This document shows, one piece after another, positions 44,171 through 52,304 of a stretch of DNA of 64,000 nt (position 1 is the first letter of the stretch; every line of letters starts with the position of its first letter). Location of the stretch: contig NZ_WKLH01000002.1 in the NCBI RefSeq assembly GCF_010882175.1, positions 1,595,790-1,659,789 of the forward strand. The letters are read 5' to 3'. Under the pieces are notes generated by a model that saw nothing but the letters and a program-made list of their open reading frames with translations, was not told the origin of the DNA and did no database searches. The position numbers and the translations under genes are program-made. Source of the stretch: Mangrovibacterium lignilyticum. GTDB lineage: Bacteria > Bacteroidota > Bacteroidia > Bacteroidales > Prolixibacteraceae.

Positions 44171-45520
44171 ATGAAAACCTTATTTGCTCTTATTTTGCTT
44201 CTATGTACAGCTGGTGCAAGCTATGCACAATTTACTCTCGAAGGACAATTTCGTCCGCGCACTGAACTCCGAAACGGATTTAAAAAACCTATTCTTCCCA
44301 GTCAGGAACCGGCTTTCTTCACCGAGCAACGCAGCCGATTGATTGCCGGTTACAAAACAGAAAAGTTCGGTGTCAAATTTTCGATTCAGGATGTTCGCAT
44401 CTGGGGCGAAACCGGACAGATTAATAAATCAGATCAATTGCTAAGTGCTCATGAAGCTTACGGTGAATATTACGCTTCAGACAAGTCAACCTTCAGAATT
44501 GGTCGTCAGGAAGTGATTTACGACGGACACCGTTTATTTGGAAGCCTCGACTGGGCTGCACAAGGGCGTTCGCTGGATGCACTTCGCTATTTATATAAAG
44601 ATGACAAAGGCAACCAGTTTGACGTAATGGCTGCCTGGAACCAGGAAGGTTATGGCGACGGCACCCCCGAACCGGCCAAACTTGTTGGCAACGACTACTA
44701 CATTGCCGGCGGTGGTGGCACCAACCGCATTTTCAACCTGACCATCCCGAAAGCCCAGTTCATGGGCTATTACAAGAAGACCTTCAAATCCGGCGACATC
44801 GCTTTCATGGTGCTGGATGATCTATACAACGCAAACGATTCAACAAGCGAAAAATACAGTAATGTAACCGTTGGTGTTACGCCAAACTTCAGCTCCGGCA
44901 AACTGAAATTCGGTGGCCAGTTTTACTTCACCGGTGGAGCGGCAGGAAAATCGTATGCAGCCGGAAGCTATGAAAATATTGACTTGAGTGGTTATATGGT
45001 AAATGCTTACATCCAACATACCGGAATTGCCGGTGCTCCGCTATTGGGTGTCGATTACCTGAGTGGTGATGATGAATCAACCTCTGACAAAGTAGAAGGC
45101 TGGTCGCCAAAGTACGGTACCAACCACAAATTCTATGGTTTCATGGACTATTTCTACGTTGGAAACGGGCACGGTGGTGCTGACGCCAAAAGCGCCGGTT
45201 TGTTGGACATTTACCTGAAAACCACATTCAAACTAAGTGACAAAGCAAAACTGCTTGGACACCTACACTATTTCGCCTCAACAGAGGAACGCACCAATGC
45301 GACCAGCGGCGAAAGCTTCAAAGGTTTCCTGGGAACCGAATTAGACTTGGTTTTCAACTACGCTCTGGCCAAAGGAGTTAATCTGGGGGTAGGATACTCG
45401 CAAATTTTCGGCACCTCGGACACGATGAAACAGCTGAAATACGACAACCCCGATATCGAAATCGGCAATATGCAAAGCTGGGCCTGGGTTATGATTGCAT
45501 TCACTCCCAAATTTCTGTAA
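44171..45520 (+). CDS. Outer-membrane porin of the alginate-export-domain family
   Basis: Signal peptide 1-19 (LFALILLLCTAGASYA-Q). The mature chain is a beta-barrel (repeated strands such as FTLEGQFRPRTELRN, RLIAGYKTEKFGVKFSIQDVRIWGE, YYASDKSTFRIGRQEVIYDGHRLFGSLDW) and ends in the aromatic terminal strand SWAWVMIAFTPKFL. The alginate-export name is historical. In this place, directly before an NrtABCD-type nitrate importer, it is best explained as the outer-membrane pore for nitrate or nitrite. It lies 67 bases before nrtA. Confidence 0.8.
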   Translation: MKTLFALILLLCTAGASYAQFTLEGQFRPRTELRNGFKKPILPSQEPAFFTEQRSRLIAGYKTEKFGVKFSIQDVRIWGETGQINKSDQLLSAHEAYGEYYASDKSTFRIGRQEVIYDGHRLFGSLDWAAQGRSLDALRYLYKDDKGNQFDVMAAWNQEGYGDGTPEPAKLVGNDYYIAGGGGTNRIFNLTIPKAQFMGYYKKTFKSGDIAFMVLDDLYNANDSTSEKYSNVTVGVTPNFSSGKLKFGGQFYFTGGAAGKSYAAGSYENIDLSGYMVNAYIQHTGIAGAPLLGVDYLSGDDESTSDKVEGWSPKYGTNHKFYGFMDYFYVGNGHGGADAKSAGLLDIYLKTTFKLSDKAKLLGHLHYFASTEERTNATSGESFKGFLGTELDLVFNYALAKGVNLGVGYSQIFGTSDTMKQLKYDNPDIEIGNMQSWAWVMIAFTPKFL

Positions 45521-45587
45521 AACAAAATATTAGCCGATCAACATCTTGAAACATCAAAGTTCACGCAAACAACAAAAACGAAATATC

Positions 45588-46967
45588 ATGTTAAAATTCA
45601 ACAAAATTCAAACTCCCTTTTTAGCGCTTGCTATTGCACTTCTGCTTCAGTCGTGCGGAGGTTCGGGCAAAAAAGCGGCAAGCACAACAACAGACGCTCC
45701 CAAATCTACTTTGTTAATTGAAAAGCCACAGCTGACATTCGGCTTTATCAAATTGACCGACATGGCACCTTTGGCCATCGCTAAAGAACTGGGTTACTTT
45801 GAAGACGAAGGTCTTTTTGTAACCATTGAAGCCCAATCGAACTGGAAAAACGTGCTCGACCGCGTGATTGATGGTGAGCTGGATGGCTCGCATATGTTGG
45901 CCGGTCAGCCAATTGCCGCGAACGCCGGATTTGGACGCCAGGCTAGTTTGGTTACGCCGTTCTCAATGGACCTCAACGGAAACGGCATTACCGTATCCAA
46001 CGCAATTTGGGATAAAATGAAGTTGAATGTTCCCAAAGACAGCGAAGGACAACCAACTCATCCGATTAAAGCTGACGCGCTGAAACCGGTCATAGAAGAA
46101 TATAAAGCAAACGGCAACCCGTTTAAAATGGGAATGGTTTTCCCGGTTTCAACCCACAACTACGAGATTCGTTACTGGCTGGCTGCAGCCGGAATCAACC
46201 CGGGAATGTACACATCCGATAATATTCAGGGACAAGTTGATGCCGATGTCCTATTGTCTGTAACGCCACCGCCACAAATGCCGGCAACTCTTGAAGCCGG
46301 AACGATTTACGGTTACTGCGTTGGTGAACCGTGGAACCAGCAAGCAGTGTTCAAACAAATTGGAGTACCGGTAGTCACGAACTACGAAATCTGGAAAAAC
46401 AACCCGGAGAAAGTATTTGTGATGACTCAGAAATTCATCGACGAGAACCCAAACACCGCAGTAGCCGTTACCAAAGCGCTGATTCGTGCCGGGAAATGGC
46501 TTGATGATCCGTCAAACCGTCCGGCAGCTGTTGGAATCCTATCAAAGTCAGATTATGTTGGAGCCGACTCAATCGTCATTGCCAACTCAATGACCGGAAC
46601 CTTTGAATTTGAAAAAGGTGACAAACGTTCGTTGCCCGATTTCAACGTGTTCTACCGCTACAATGCGACGTACCCATTCTACTCTGATGCAGTTTGGTTC
46701 CTGACTCAAATGCGCCGCTGGGGACAAATTCCTGAAGCCAAAAGCGACGACTGGTACCTGGAAACAGCGAAGAAAGTGTACAAACCTGAAATCTGGCTGA
46801 AAGCAGCTAAATTACTGGTTGAAGAAGGAAAAATACCTGCTACTGACATCCCTGAAACAGATGGTTTCAAACCCGTAACAACCGACTTTATCGACGGCGT
46901 TCAATACGATGGCAAAAAGCCGAACGACTACCTCACCAAGTTCGAAATTGGCAATAAAGATATTTAG
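45588..46967 (+). CDS. nrtA: Nitrate-binding lipoprotein of the ABC importer (NrtA/CmpA family)
   Basis: The start is taken as the ATG at 45588 ([23 protein letters not shown]), which gives a clean lipoprotein signal; an upstream TTG frame at 45546 would bury it. The mature domain is a periplasmic-binding-protein fold of the nitrate/bicarbonate type: [73 protein letters not shown] and [31 protein letters not shown]. It delivers nitrate to the NrtB permease. A strong hairpin separates it from nrtB. Confidence 0.9.
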   Translation: MLKFNKIQTPFLALAIALLLQSCGGSGKKAASTTTDAPKSTLLIEKPQLTFGFIKLTDMAPLAIAKELGYFEDEGLFVTIEAQSNWKNVLDRVIDGELDGSHMLAGQPIAANAGFGRQASLVTPFSMDLNGNGITVSNAIWDKMKLNVPKDSEGQPTHPIKADALKPVIEEYKANGNPFKMGMVFPVSTHNYEIRYWLAAAGINPGMYTSDNIQGQVDADVLLSVTPPPQMPATLEAGTIYGYCVGEPWNQQAVFKQIGVPVVTNYEIWKNNPEKVFVMTQKFIDENPNTAVAVTKALIRAGKWLDDPSNRPAAVGILSKSDYVGADSIVIANSMTGTFEFEKGDKRSLPDFNVFYRYNATYPFYSDAVWFLTQMRRWGQIPEAKSDDWYLETAKKVYKPEIWLKAAKLLVEEGKIPATDIPETDGFKPVTTDFIDGVQYDGKKPNDYLTKFEIGNKDI

Positions 46968-47027
46968 CTACGTGGATTTCTAAATTCATACCCCTCATCA
47001 AAACCGCTTTTTAGTTGGTGAACTTCA

Positions 47028-47066
47028 GAAAGATACAGCAATCCGGATTTTCAAGCTGTATCTTTC
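47028..47066 (+). terminator. Intra-operon hairpin between nrtA and nrtB
   Basis: A perfect 12-bp stem GAAAGATACAGC / GCTGTATCTTTC (47028-47039, 47055-47066) with a 15-base loop and a poor T-run (ATTTC). It probably protects the nrtA 3' end or partly terminates, so that binding protein exceeds permease. Confidence 0.65.
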
Positions 47067-47135
47067 ATTTCACCGGCTCTCCAATTTTATCTCAGCAAAT
47101 ACATCAGTAACCAACTTTAAAAAGACATTTCAATC

Positions 47136-48230
47136 ATGGGAAAAGCAATTATAGCCTCATTCAAATGGCTCGGATTCGGCTTTCTGGATCCCTTAGTAAA
47201 ACTTTTTCAAGGCGTTGAACCGAAGAAAAACGGTGGACTCCTGTTAAAAAAGGTCATCATCCCCATTCTCTCAGTCCTGATATTTCTGGCCGTTTGTAAC
47301 TTTTTCTCGCAGTATTTATACAATGTTGAACGCGAGCGAAAAATAGAAAACACCCGTGCAACACAAGGCGAAGAAGCCGCTTTGACAATGCAGGAATGTA
47401 TTGACTCCGGTGACCTTAGTTGCAAACCAAACTCCCTGCCCTCTCCCGGCGATGTGTGGCACGCAGCACAAACACTCATTGCCGACCACCGACTGATTAG
47501 TGCCGACAAAGAGGCATTCAAAGAAAAGACAGCAGCAATCAATGCACAACGCGAGAAGCAAGGCTTGGAGGCCATTCGCTACACGGGCCGCCCTTCTTTT
47601 GTTGACCAGATTTTCACCAGTCTCGAAACTGTATTTGCAGGCTTCCTGCTTGCTGCCTTCCTGGCAATTCCGGCAGGTATCGTACTCGGCTTAAGCGAAA
47701 CACTTCGCTCATCCCTGAACTGGGTCATCCAGATTTTCAAACCGGTATCGCCGGTGGTTTGGCTGTTACTGGTTTCTATGGTCGTAAAAACCATTTTGGC
47801 CAGTGCCGATATGGACAAATCGTTTGTCATCTCCTTCATCAGTGTCGGTCTGTGTAGTATGTGGGCAACGCTGGTGAATACATCTGTTGGAGTTTCATCG
47901 GTTGATAAAGATTACCTGAATGTGTCGCGCGTGCTGCGTTTGGGAGTAATGAGCAATGTATTCAAAGTCATTCTCCCCTCCTCTGTCCCATTAATTTTCA
48001 CTGGTCTTCGAATCACCCTTTCCGTTGCCTGGATGGTTTTGATTGCCATTGAACTTTTGGCGCAAAGTCCAGGTTTGGGTTCGTTCGTTTGGGAAGAATT
48101 CCAGAACGGAGCAAACGACTCAAATGCTAAAATCATTGTTGCCATGTTTGTCATCGGCGGTATTGGTTTTGCGCTCGACCGCATCATGATGCTGGTACAA
48201 AAAGCTGTAAGTTTTGAAAGCAAAGCGTAA
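47136..48230 (+). CDS. nrtB: Nitrate ABC importer permease
   Basis: Inner-membrane permease of 364 residues. The first helix (~40-60, VIIPILSVLIFLAVCNFF) is followed by a periplasmic charged segment (~65-150) with LPSPGDVWHAAQTLI and YTGRPSFVDQIFTSLETV; similar insertions occur in other NrtB proteins. The remaining helices carry the EAA-type loop contacting the ATPases (DKDYLNVSRVLRLGVMSNVFKVILPSSVPLIFTGLRITLSVAWMVLIAIELL). It works with the two ATPases that follow at 25-base and 19-base gaps. Confidence 0.92.
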   Translation: MGKAIIASFKWLGFGFLDPLVKLFQGVEPKKNGGLLLKKVIIPILSVLIFLAVCNFFSQYLYNVERERKIENTRATQGEEAALTMQECIDSGDLSCKPNSLPSPGDVWHAAQTLIADHRLISADKEAFKEKTAAINAQREKQGLEAIRYTGRPSFVDQIFTSLETVFAGFLLAAFLAIPAGIVLGLSETLRSSLNWVIQIFKPVSPVVWLLLVSMVVKTILASADMDKSFVISFISVGLCSMWATLVNTSVGVSSVDKDYLNVSRVLRLGVMSNVFKVILPSSVPLIFTGLRITLSVAWMVLIAIELLAQSPGLGSFVWEEFQNGANDSNAKIIVAMFVIGGIGFALDRIMMLVQKAVSFESKA

Positions 48231-48255
48231 TTGATAATCAAGTAAAAAAGAAATT

Positions 48256-49110
48256 ATGGCTGCATTCCTAGAACTTCGAAATGTATCGAAAAGTTACGGA
48301 CAAGGCGCCCATCGCGTTGACGTCCTCAAAAATATAAACCTCACCATTGAAGAGGGTGAATTTATCGCTATCGTCGGCTTTACAGGCAGTGGTAAAACAA
48401 CGCTCATCAGCCTGATCGCCGGCTTGATTCAACCCGACGAAGGTGAAATTTGGCTGAAGGGAAAGAAAATTACCGCCCCCGGTCCTGATCGCGGCGTAGT
48501 CTTTCAAAACTACTCCCTACTCCCTTGGTTGAGCGTTTCCGGCAATGTGGACATGGCTGTGAAACAGGTCTTCCCCAAAATGAATAAAACGGAACGTGAA
48601 GAACATGTCGCCCGTTACATCAGCATGGTAAACCTGACCCCGGCTTTACACAAAAAGCCAACGGAACTATCAGGGGGTATGCGTCAGCGGGTCTCAGTTG
48701 CCCGGGCATTGGCGATGGATCCCGAGATTCTGTTGCTGGATGAACCCCTTAGCGCTCTGGATGCCTTGACACGTGGCTCGCTTCAAATTGAAATTGAACG
48801 CATCTGGCGGGAATCGAAGAAAACCATTCTGCTGATCACCAACGATGTGGATGAAGGCATCTTATTGGCCGACCGGGTTATCCCGTTGACACCGGGACCG
48901 AAAGCAACTCTGGGGACCGAATTCCCGATTGGGTTTAAACGACCACGTGATAAAGCGGCCATCAATGCCGACCCGAATTTCAAGAAAGAACGAAACGGCA
49001 TTAACAATTACCTGATGGAAATTGGCAAGCATCGCTCGGCAACCAACAACCGGAAGTACGATCTCCCCTATGTAGACCCGATTCTTCCACCGTTAAAATC
49101 ACTTATTTAA
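48256..49110 (+). CDS. nrtC: Nitrate ABC importer ATPase subunit 1
   Basis: ABC ATPase: Walker [10 protein letters not shown] (residue ~41), Q-loop [11 protein letters not shown], signature [15 protein letters not shown], Walker [13 protein letters not shown] and the switch region [10 protein letters not shown] (Asn in place of the usual His, an odd point). It lacks the NrtA-like C-terminal domain seen in cyanobacterial NrtC. The C-terminal ~70 residues carry family-specific [20 protein letters not shown]. It pairs with the next gene in a heterodimer. Confidence 0.9.
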   Translation: MAAFLELRNVSKSYGQGAHRVDVLKNINLTIEEGEFIAIVGFTGSGKTTLISLIAGLIQPDEGEIWLKGKKITAPGPDRGVVFQNYSLLPWLSVSGNVDMAVKQVFPKMNKTEREEHVARYISMVNLTPALHKKPTELSGGMRQRVSVARALAMDPEILLLDEPLSALDALTRGSLQIEIERIWRESKKTILLITNDVDEGILLADRVIPLTPGPKATLGTEFPIGFKRPRDKAAINADPNFKKERNGINNYLMEIGKHRSATNNRKYDLPYVDPILPPLKSLI

Positions 49111-49129
49111 GTTCAAAATCAGTACGACC

Positions 49130-49915
49130 ATGGAAGTATTAACAGAAGAAAAAATAATGTTGGAATGCCGGAATCTCAAAAAGGCATATCCCACTCCCAA
49201 AGGCGATTTTGTGGTTTTGGAAGGCTTCAACCTGGAAGTCAAGGAGAAAGAGTTTGTTTCAATAATCGGCCACTCAGGTTGTGGTAAGTCAACCTTATTG
49301 ACGATGATTGCCGGGCTCAATGACATCAGCAAAGGCTCCGTTTTGGTGAGCGATGCTCCCATTGAAGGTGCAGGCCCCGACCGGGCAGTCGTCTTCCAAT
49401 CGCCAAGCCTGTTCCCCTGGATGACAGCGCTGGAAAACGTATTGATTGGCGTGAAGCAGGTTTTCCCGCACGCAACGACCAATCAGCGAAACGAAATTTG
49501 TAAATATTACCTGAGTAAAGTTGGACTGGCCGATTCGTTTAACAAGAAAGCCAGAGACTTATCGCAGGGGATGAAGCAACGTGTTGGGATTGCCCGGGCA
49601 TTTGCTTTAAAGCCAAAAGTTTTATTACTTGATGAACCATTCGGGATGCTCGATTCCATGACCCGGGTCGAGCTGCAGGACGTGCTCATTGATGTTTGGT
49701 CGAAAGAAAAAATTACCGCGATTATGGTCACGCATGATGTTGATGAAGCTATTTTCTTGTCCGACCGGGTAATCATGATGACTTCGGGGCCTTATGCCAA
49801 GGTAGGCGATGTCGCCCACATCAAGCTGGAGCGTCCTCGTGAACGAAAAACCGTCATTGAACATCCCGACTTTTACAAATACCGCCAGCATCTGCTGACA
49901 TTTTTGGATCATTAA
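49130..49915 (+). CDS. nrtD: Nitrate ABC importer ATPase subunit 2
   Basis: ABC ATPase: Walker A GHSGCGKST, Q-loop VVFQSPSLFPW, signature LSQGMKQRVGIARAF, Walker B VLLLDEPFGMLD, switch His in MVTHDVDEAIFL. Together with subunit 1 it forms the NrtCD motor. The switch histidine is intact here while subunit 1 has Asn, so the dimer has one canonical and one altered switch residue. It lies 9 bases before the second FNR-like gene. Confidence 0.92.
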   Translation: MEVLTEEKIMLECRNLKKAYPTPKGDFVVLEGFNLEVKEKEFVSIIGHSGCGKSTLLTMIAGLNDISKGSVLVSDAPIEGAGPDRAVVFQSPSLFPWMTALENVLIGVKQVFPHATTNQRNEICKYYLSKVGLADSFNKKARDLSQGMKQRVGIARAFALKPKVLLLDEPFGMLDSMTRVELQDVLIDVWSKEKITAIMVTHDVDEAIFLSDRVIMMTSGPYAKVGDVAHIKLERPRERKTVIEHPDFYKYRQHLLTFLDH

Positions 49916-49924
49916 TTAAAGACT

Positions 49925-50638
49925 ATGCAAGCAAATAATTACGGTTGCTTAACGTGTGACAACACCAATTGCCTGATTAAAAAACATATTGACAAAGAAG
50001 CTGTTCAGGAATACCTTGGCCGAAAAAACACCTTCAACTGTAACCAGGGACAACAGTTCATTCTGGAAGGGGCACCCGTAAACGGACTCTACTTTATTTA
50101 CAGCGGGGCGGTAAAAGTTTACCGGCAAACAGCGACCAAAGAATCACAGATTATCCGTTTCTCCAGAAATGGTGAAATCGTTGGTCATCGTGGATTCGGT
50201 ACAAACTATGTGTACGACATCAGCGCAGCTGCGCTGTCAGATACCATTTTGTGCAATTTTACCTCGGACGTGCTGATTGAAATGCTGCATAAAGCGCCGG
50301 AACTGATGTTCGACTTTATGCTGTTTTATGCCGACCAACTGCAAAAAAGCGAGGCCAATGCCAAGCGGTTCGGACAAATGACTGTTCGCGAAAAGGTAAT
50401 CAACGGGCTTTTATTTATTGAAAGCAAGTTTGGACAAAAAGACGGTTACATCAATATGATTTTATCGCGTCGCGACATTGCCGACTTTGCCGGCACTTCG
50501 GCCGACCAGGTGATTCGAGTTATTTCAGCCTTGAAAAAAGAAGGACTTTTGATTGCAAAAGGAAAGAAACTTGGCATCCCCGATCTTCAGATTTTTGCTG
50601 AACAACTGCAGGAGAGAAGTTATTTCCTTGAGGGTTAA
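49925..50638 (+). CDS. Crp/Fnr-family regulator with N-terminal four-cysteine motif (2)
   Basis: Paralogue of the regulator at 42868, the same length (237). The cysteines are at the same positions: Cys8, Cys11, Cys16, Cys39 (CLTCDNTNC and FNC). The HTH has LSRRDIADFAGTSADQVIRVISALKKEGLL, with Asp in place of Glu in the recognition helix, so the DNA half-site may be slightly different. It is the last gene of the porin-nrtABCD operon (9 bases after nrtD), so it is produced together with the importer and may give feedback on the island. Confidence 0.9.
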   Translation: MQANNYGCLTCDNTNCLIKKHIDKEAVQEYLGRKNTFNCNQGQQFILEGAPVNGLYFIYSGAVKVYRQTATKESQIIRFSRNGEIVGHRGFGTNYVYDISAAALSDTILCNFTSDVLIEMLHKAPELMFDFMLFYADQLQKSEANAKRFGQMTVREKVINGLLFIESKFGQKDGYINMILSRRDIADFAGTSADQVIRVISALKKEGLLIAKGKKLGIPDLQIFAEQLQERSYFLEG

Positions 50639-50666
50639 ACTGTAACTTTAGATAATTCAACAAATG

Positions 50667-50700
50667 AAAAGGAGTGTAATTGCACTCCTTTTCTATTTTC
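50667..50700 (+). terminator. Rho-independent terminator of the nitrate island
   Basis: A 10-bp perfect stem AAAAGGAGTG / CACTCCTTTT (50667-50676, 50683-50692) with a 6-base loop, followed by CTATTTTC. Confidence 0.85.
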
Positions 50701-50819
50701 AATAAAAACCGACTCACCAACCCTTAATAAATCAAGACATTAAAGTCTCTTTCTCCCACTGACGATCCCGTTAACAAAAATTAAACCAACATTGGCTGCT
50801 TCCTTCTAAAAGAAATCTG

Positions 50820-50827
50820 TACTTTTG
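50820..50827 (+). promoter_or_regulatory. Promoter -7 element of corA
   Basis: TACTTTTG fits TAnnTTTG. A TTGG that may serve as a -33 element lies at 50792-50795. Transcription would start near 50833, giving a leader of about 125 bases before corA. Confidence 0.55.
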
Positions 50828-50853
50828 CGGCGCTCATAGCAAAAAAACGAAAC

Positions 50854-50904
50854 ATGGACGAAGGCCCGTATCATAAGAAATTTTCAATATTAACCTCGCT
50901 GTAG
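50854..50904 (+). CDS. Leader peptide of corA, 16 codons
   Basis: ATG at 50854, about 20 bases after the predicted transcription start, encodes MDEGPYHKKFSILTSL and stops at TAG 50902-50904. Acidic and proline residues right after the start are the type of N-terminus known to destabilise elongating ribosomes at low Mg2+ (established for the Salmonella MgtL leader). The stop codon is the beginning of AGGGGG, one strand of the competing hairpin. It is in frame with corA but separated by the stop. Translation is inferred, not shown. Confidence 0.55.
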   Translation: MDEGPYHKKFSILTSL

Positions 50905-50952
50905 GGGGCCTGGCCAAATAATGTCCTCCTGCAGATAAAAACAAAAGGAGGA
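50903..50952 (+). promoter_or_regulatory. Alternative hairpins controlling the corA ribosome binding site
   Basis: TCCTCCT (50924-50930) can pair perfectly with AGGAGGA (50946-50952), the strong ribosome binding site located 6 bases before the corA ATG. The same CCTCCT (50925-50930) can instead pair with AGGGGG (50903-50908) at the leader stop codon. The two pairings exclude each other. A ribosome at the leader stop would block the second and favour sequestering the site. Confidence 0.6.
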
Positions 50953-50958
50953 AAGCAC

Positions 50959-51891
50959 ATGTTAAAAATCTTCAAGAGCTTCGGCGGATACCTTGAAATT
51001 CCGCACGCAGAGAAAGATTGTTGGATCAATGTCGTTCAACCATCACCATCCGAAATTCAACGATTACAAGAAGAATTTAATGTTCCTCCCGATTTAATCC
51101 GGGATATTTTAGATACAGACGAACGCCCGCGTTACGAAATTGACGACGAGTGGTCTTTGATTATTTTACGCATCCCGGTTGAAAGTACACATAATGGTGT
51201 TCCGTTTAATACGCTTCCCCTGGGGATTATTACTATCGATGGCGTAACCATTACTTTGTGCTCGACTCCCAACGAAGTTTTACCACTTGAGCAAGCGGCA
51301 CTGTATCGTGGACAAAACCAACTAATCCACGATGAAGTCAATTTTATCATCAAGCTGTTCCTCCGTTCCGGCACCACATATTTACGCTACCTGAAACAGA
51401 TTAATCAGCAAACTGCGAGAATTGAGGATGAGCTGGAACGTTCCATTCAAAATAAAGAGCTGAACAAGCTGCTCAAAATGGAGAAATGCCTGGTTTACTT
51501 CATCACTTCGCTGAAAGCAAACGAAATTGTTTTGGCCCGATTGCGCAACAACCTGAAACGCAACCTGAACGAAGTAAATGAAGATTTACTGGAAGATGCC
51601 ATCATTGAAAACAAACAGGCATTGGAGATGTCACAAATTTACTCCGATATCCAAAGTGGTATGATGGATGCTTTTGCCTCAGTGATCTCCAACAACCTGA
51701 ACGTGGTCATGAAGCAGTTGGCATCGATCTCCATCATTCTGATGATCCCAACCTTGATTGCCAGTTTATACGGAATGAACGTTCCCAACGGACTGGAAGG
51801 ATGGAGCTGGGCCTTCCCGTTGATTTTAGTCATCTCAATATCATTGGCGGGCTTAGGTGTCTTTATTTTCCGCAAGAAAGATTTATTCTAA
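50959..51891 (+). CDS. corA: CorA-family Mg2+/Co2+ transporter
   Basis: 310 residues. The cytoplasmic alpha/beta and helical funnel (1-~245) is followed by two C-terminal membrane helices (~250-272 and ~284-303). The pore signature YGMNVPNG lies between them, and the basic end RKKDLF faces the cytoplasm, as in other CorA pentamers. A strong Shine-Dalgarno sequence (GGAGG) precedes the ATG, which is unusual in this phylum and decides the start. The leader carries a short ORF and exclusive hairpins. A terminator follows at once. Confidence 0.93.
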   Translation: MLKIFKSFGGYLEIPHAEKDCWINVVQPSPSEIQRLQEEFNVPPDLIRDILDTDERPRYEIDDEWSLIILRIPVESTHNGVPFNTLPLGIITIDGVTITLCSTPNEVLPLEQAALYRGQNQLIHDEVNFIIKLFLRSGTTYLRYLKQINQQTARIEDELERSIQNKELNKLLKMEKCLVYFITSLKANEIVLARLRNNLKRNLNEVNEDLLEDAIIENKQALEMSQIYSDIQSGMMDAFASVISNNLNVVMKQLASISIILMIPTLIASLYGMNVPNGLEGWSWAFPLILVISISLAGLGVFIFRKKDLF

Positions 51892-51898
51892 ATACTGT

Positions 51899-51933
51899 AA
51901 AGCCCTGGAATTAAAAGCTTCAGGGCTTTATTA
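51899..51933 (+). terminator. Rho-independent terminator
   Basis: A 9-bp stem AAAGCCCTG / CAGGGCTTT (51899-51907, 51921-51929) followed by ATTATATTT. Confidence 0.8.
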
Positions 51934-52017
51934 TATTTATGAGTCCACTGGATAAAACCAGCATGCTTCCTTTGACTAAAATTTGGATCCGCGTAATCTC
52001 CACTTCTCAGTTCCTCT

Positions 52018-52121
52018 GGCCGGACGGGTCTATACTTTCCCGTTCGATGAAAAGTATACAAAAATCTTGTCAAAACGAACACTCTCCCTGGCGTTTTGAC
52101 GGCCAACGCGCAAGCTCCGAT
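52018..52121. repeat. 104-bp double-hairpin dispersed repeat, copy 0
   Basis: Aligned over 104 bases with 58423-58526 and 58861-58964. It contains an inverted repeat around TATACTTT ... AAAGTATA and a second one GTCAAAACG ... CGTTTTGAC. A 97-codon frame across it (51939-52232) has no coding character. The rest of the 413-base gap up to 52304 holds nothing else recognised. Confidence 0.8.
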
Positions 52122-52304
52122 CAACCGAGTGGTTTTCACCGCTCTTCGTTTTCTTTGGAAAGTTTATCCGGACTTAATTCCCTATTGCCTTTAGGTTTAC
52201 ACCTTCCTCACTCTGTAGTGAAACCACAATAATAAATCCTGTCCACAAGAACAGCCCAACATCTTTCCAATTATTCATTGCTATAATAAAAAAGACACGA
52301 TCGA

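Noticed and set aside
51939-52232. 97-codon frame after corA
   Set aside because: It runs through the 104-bp double-hairpin repeat, whose other copies have different frames.
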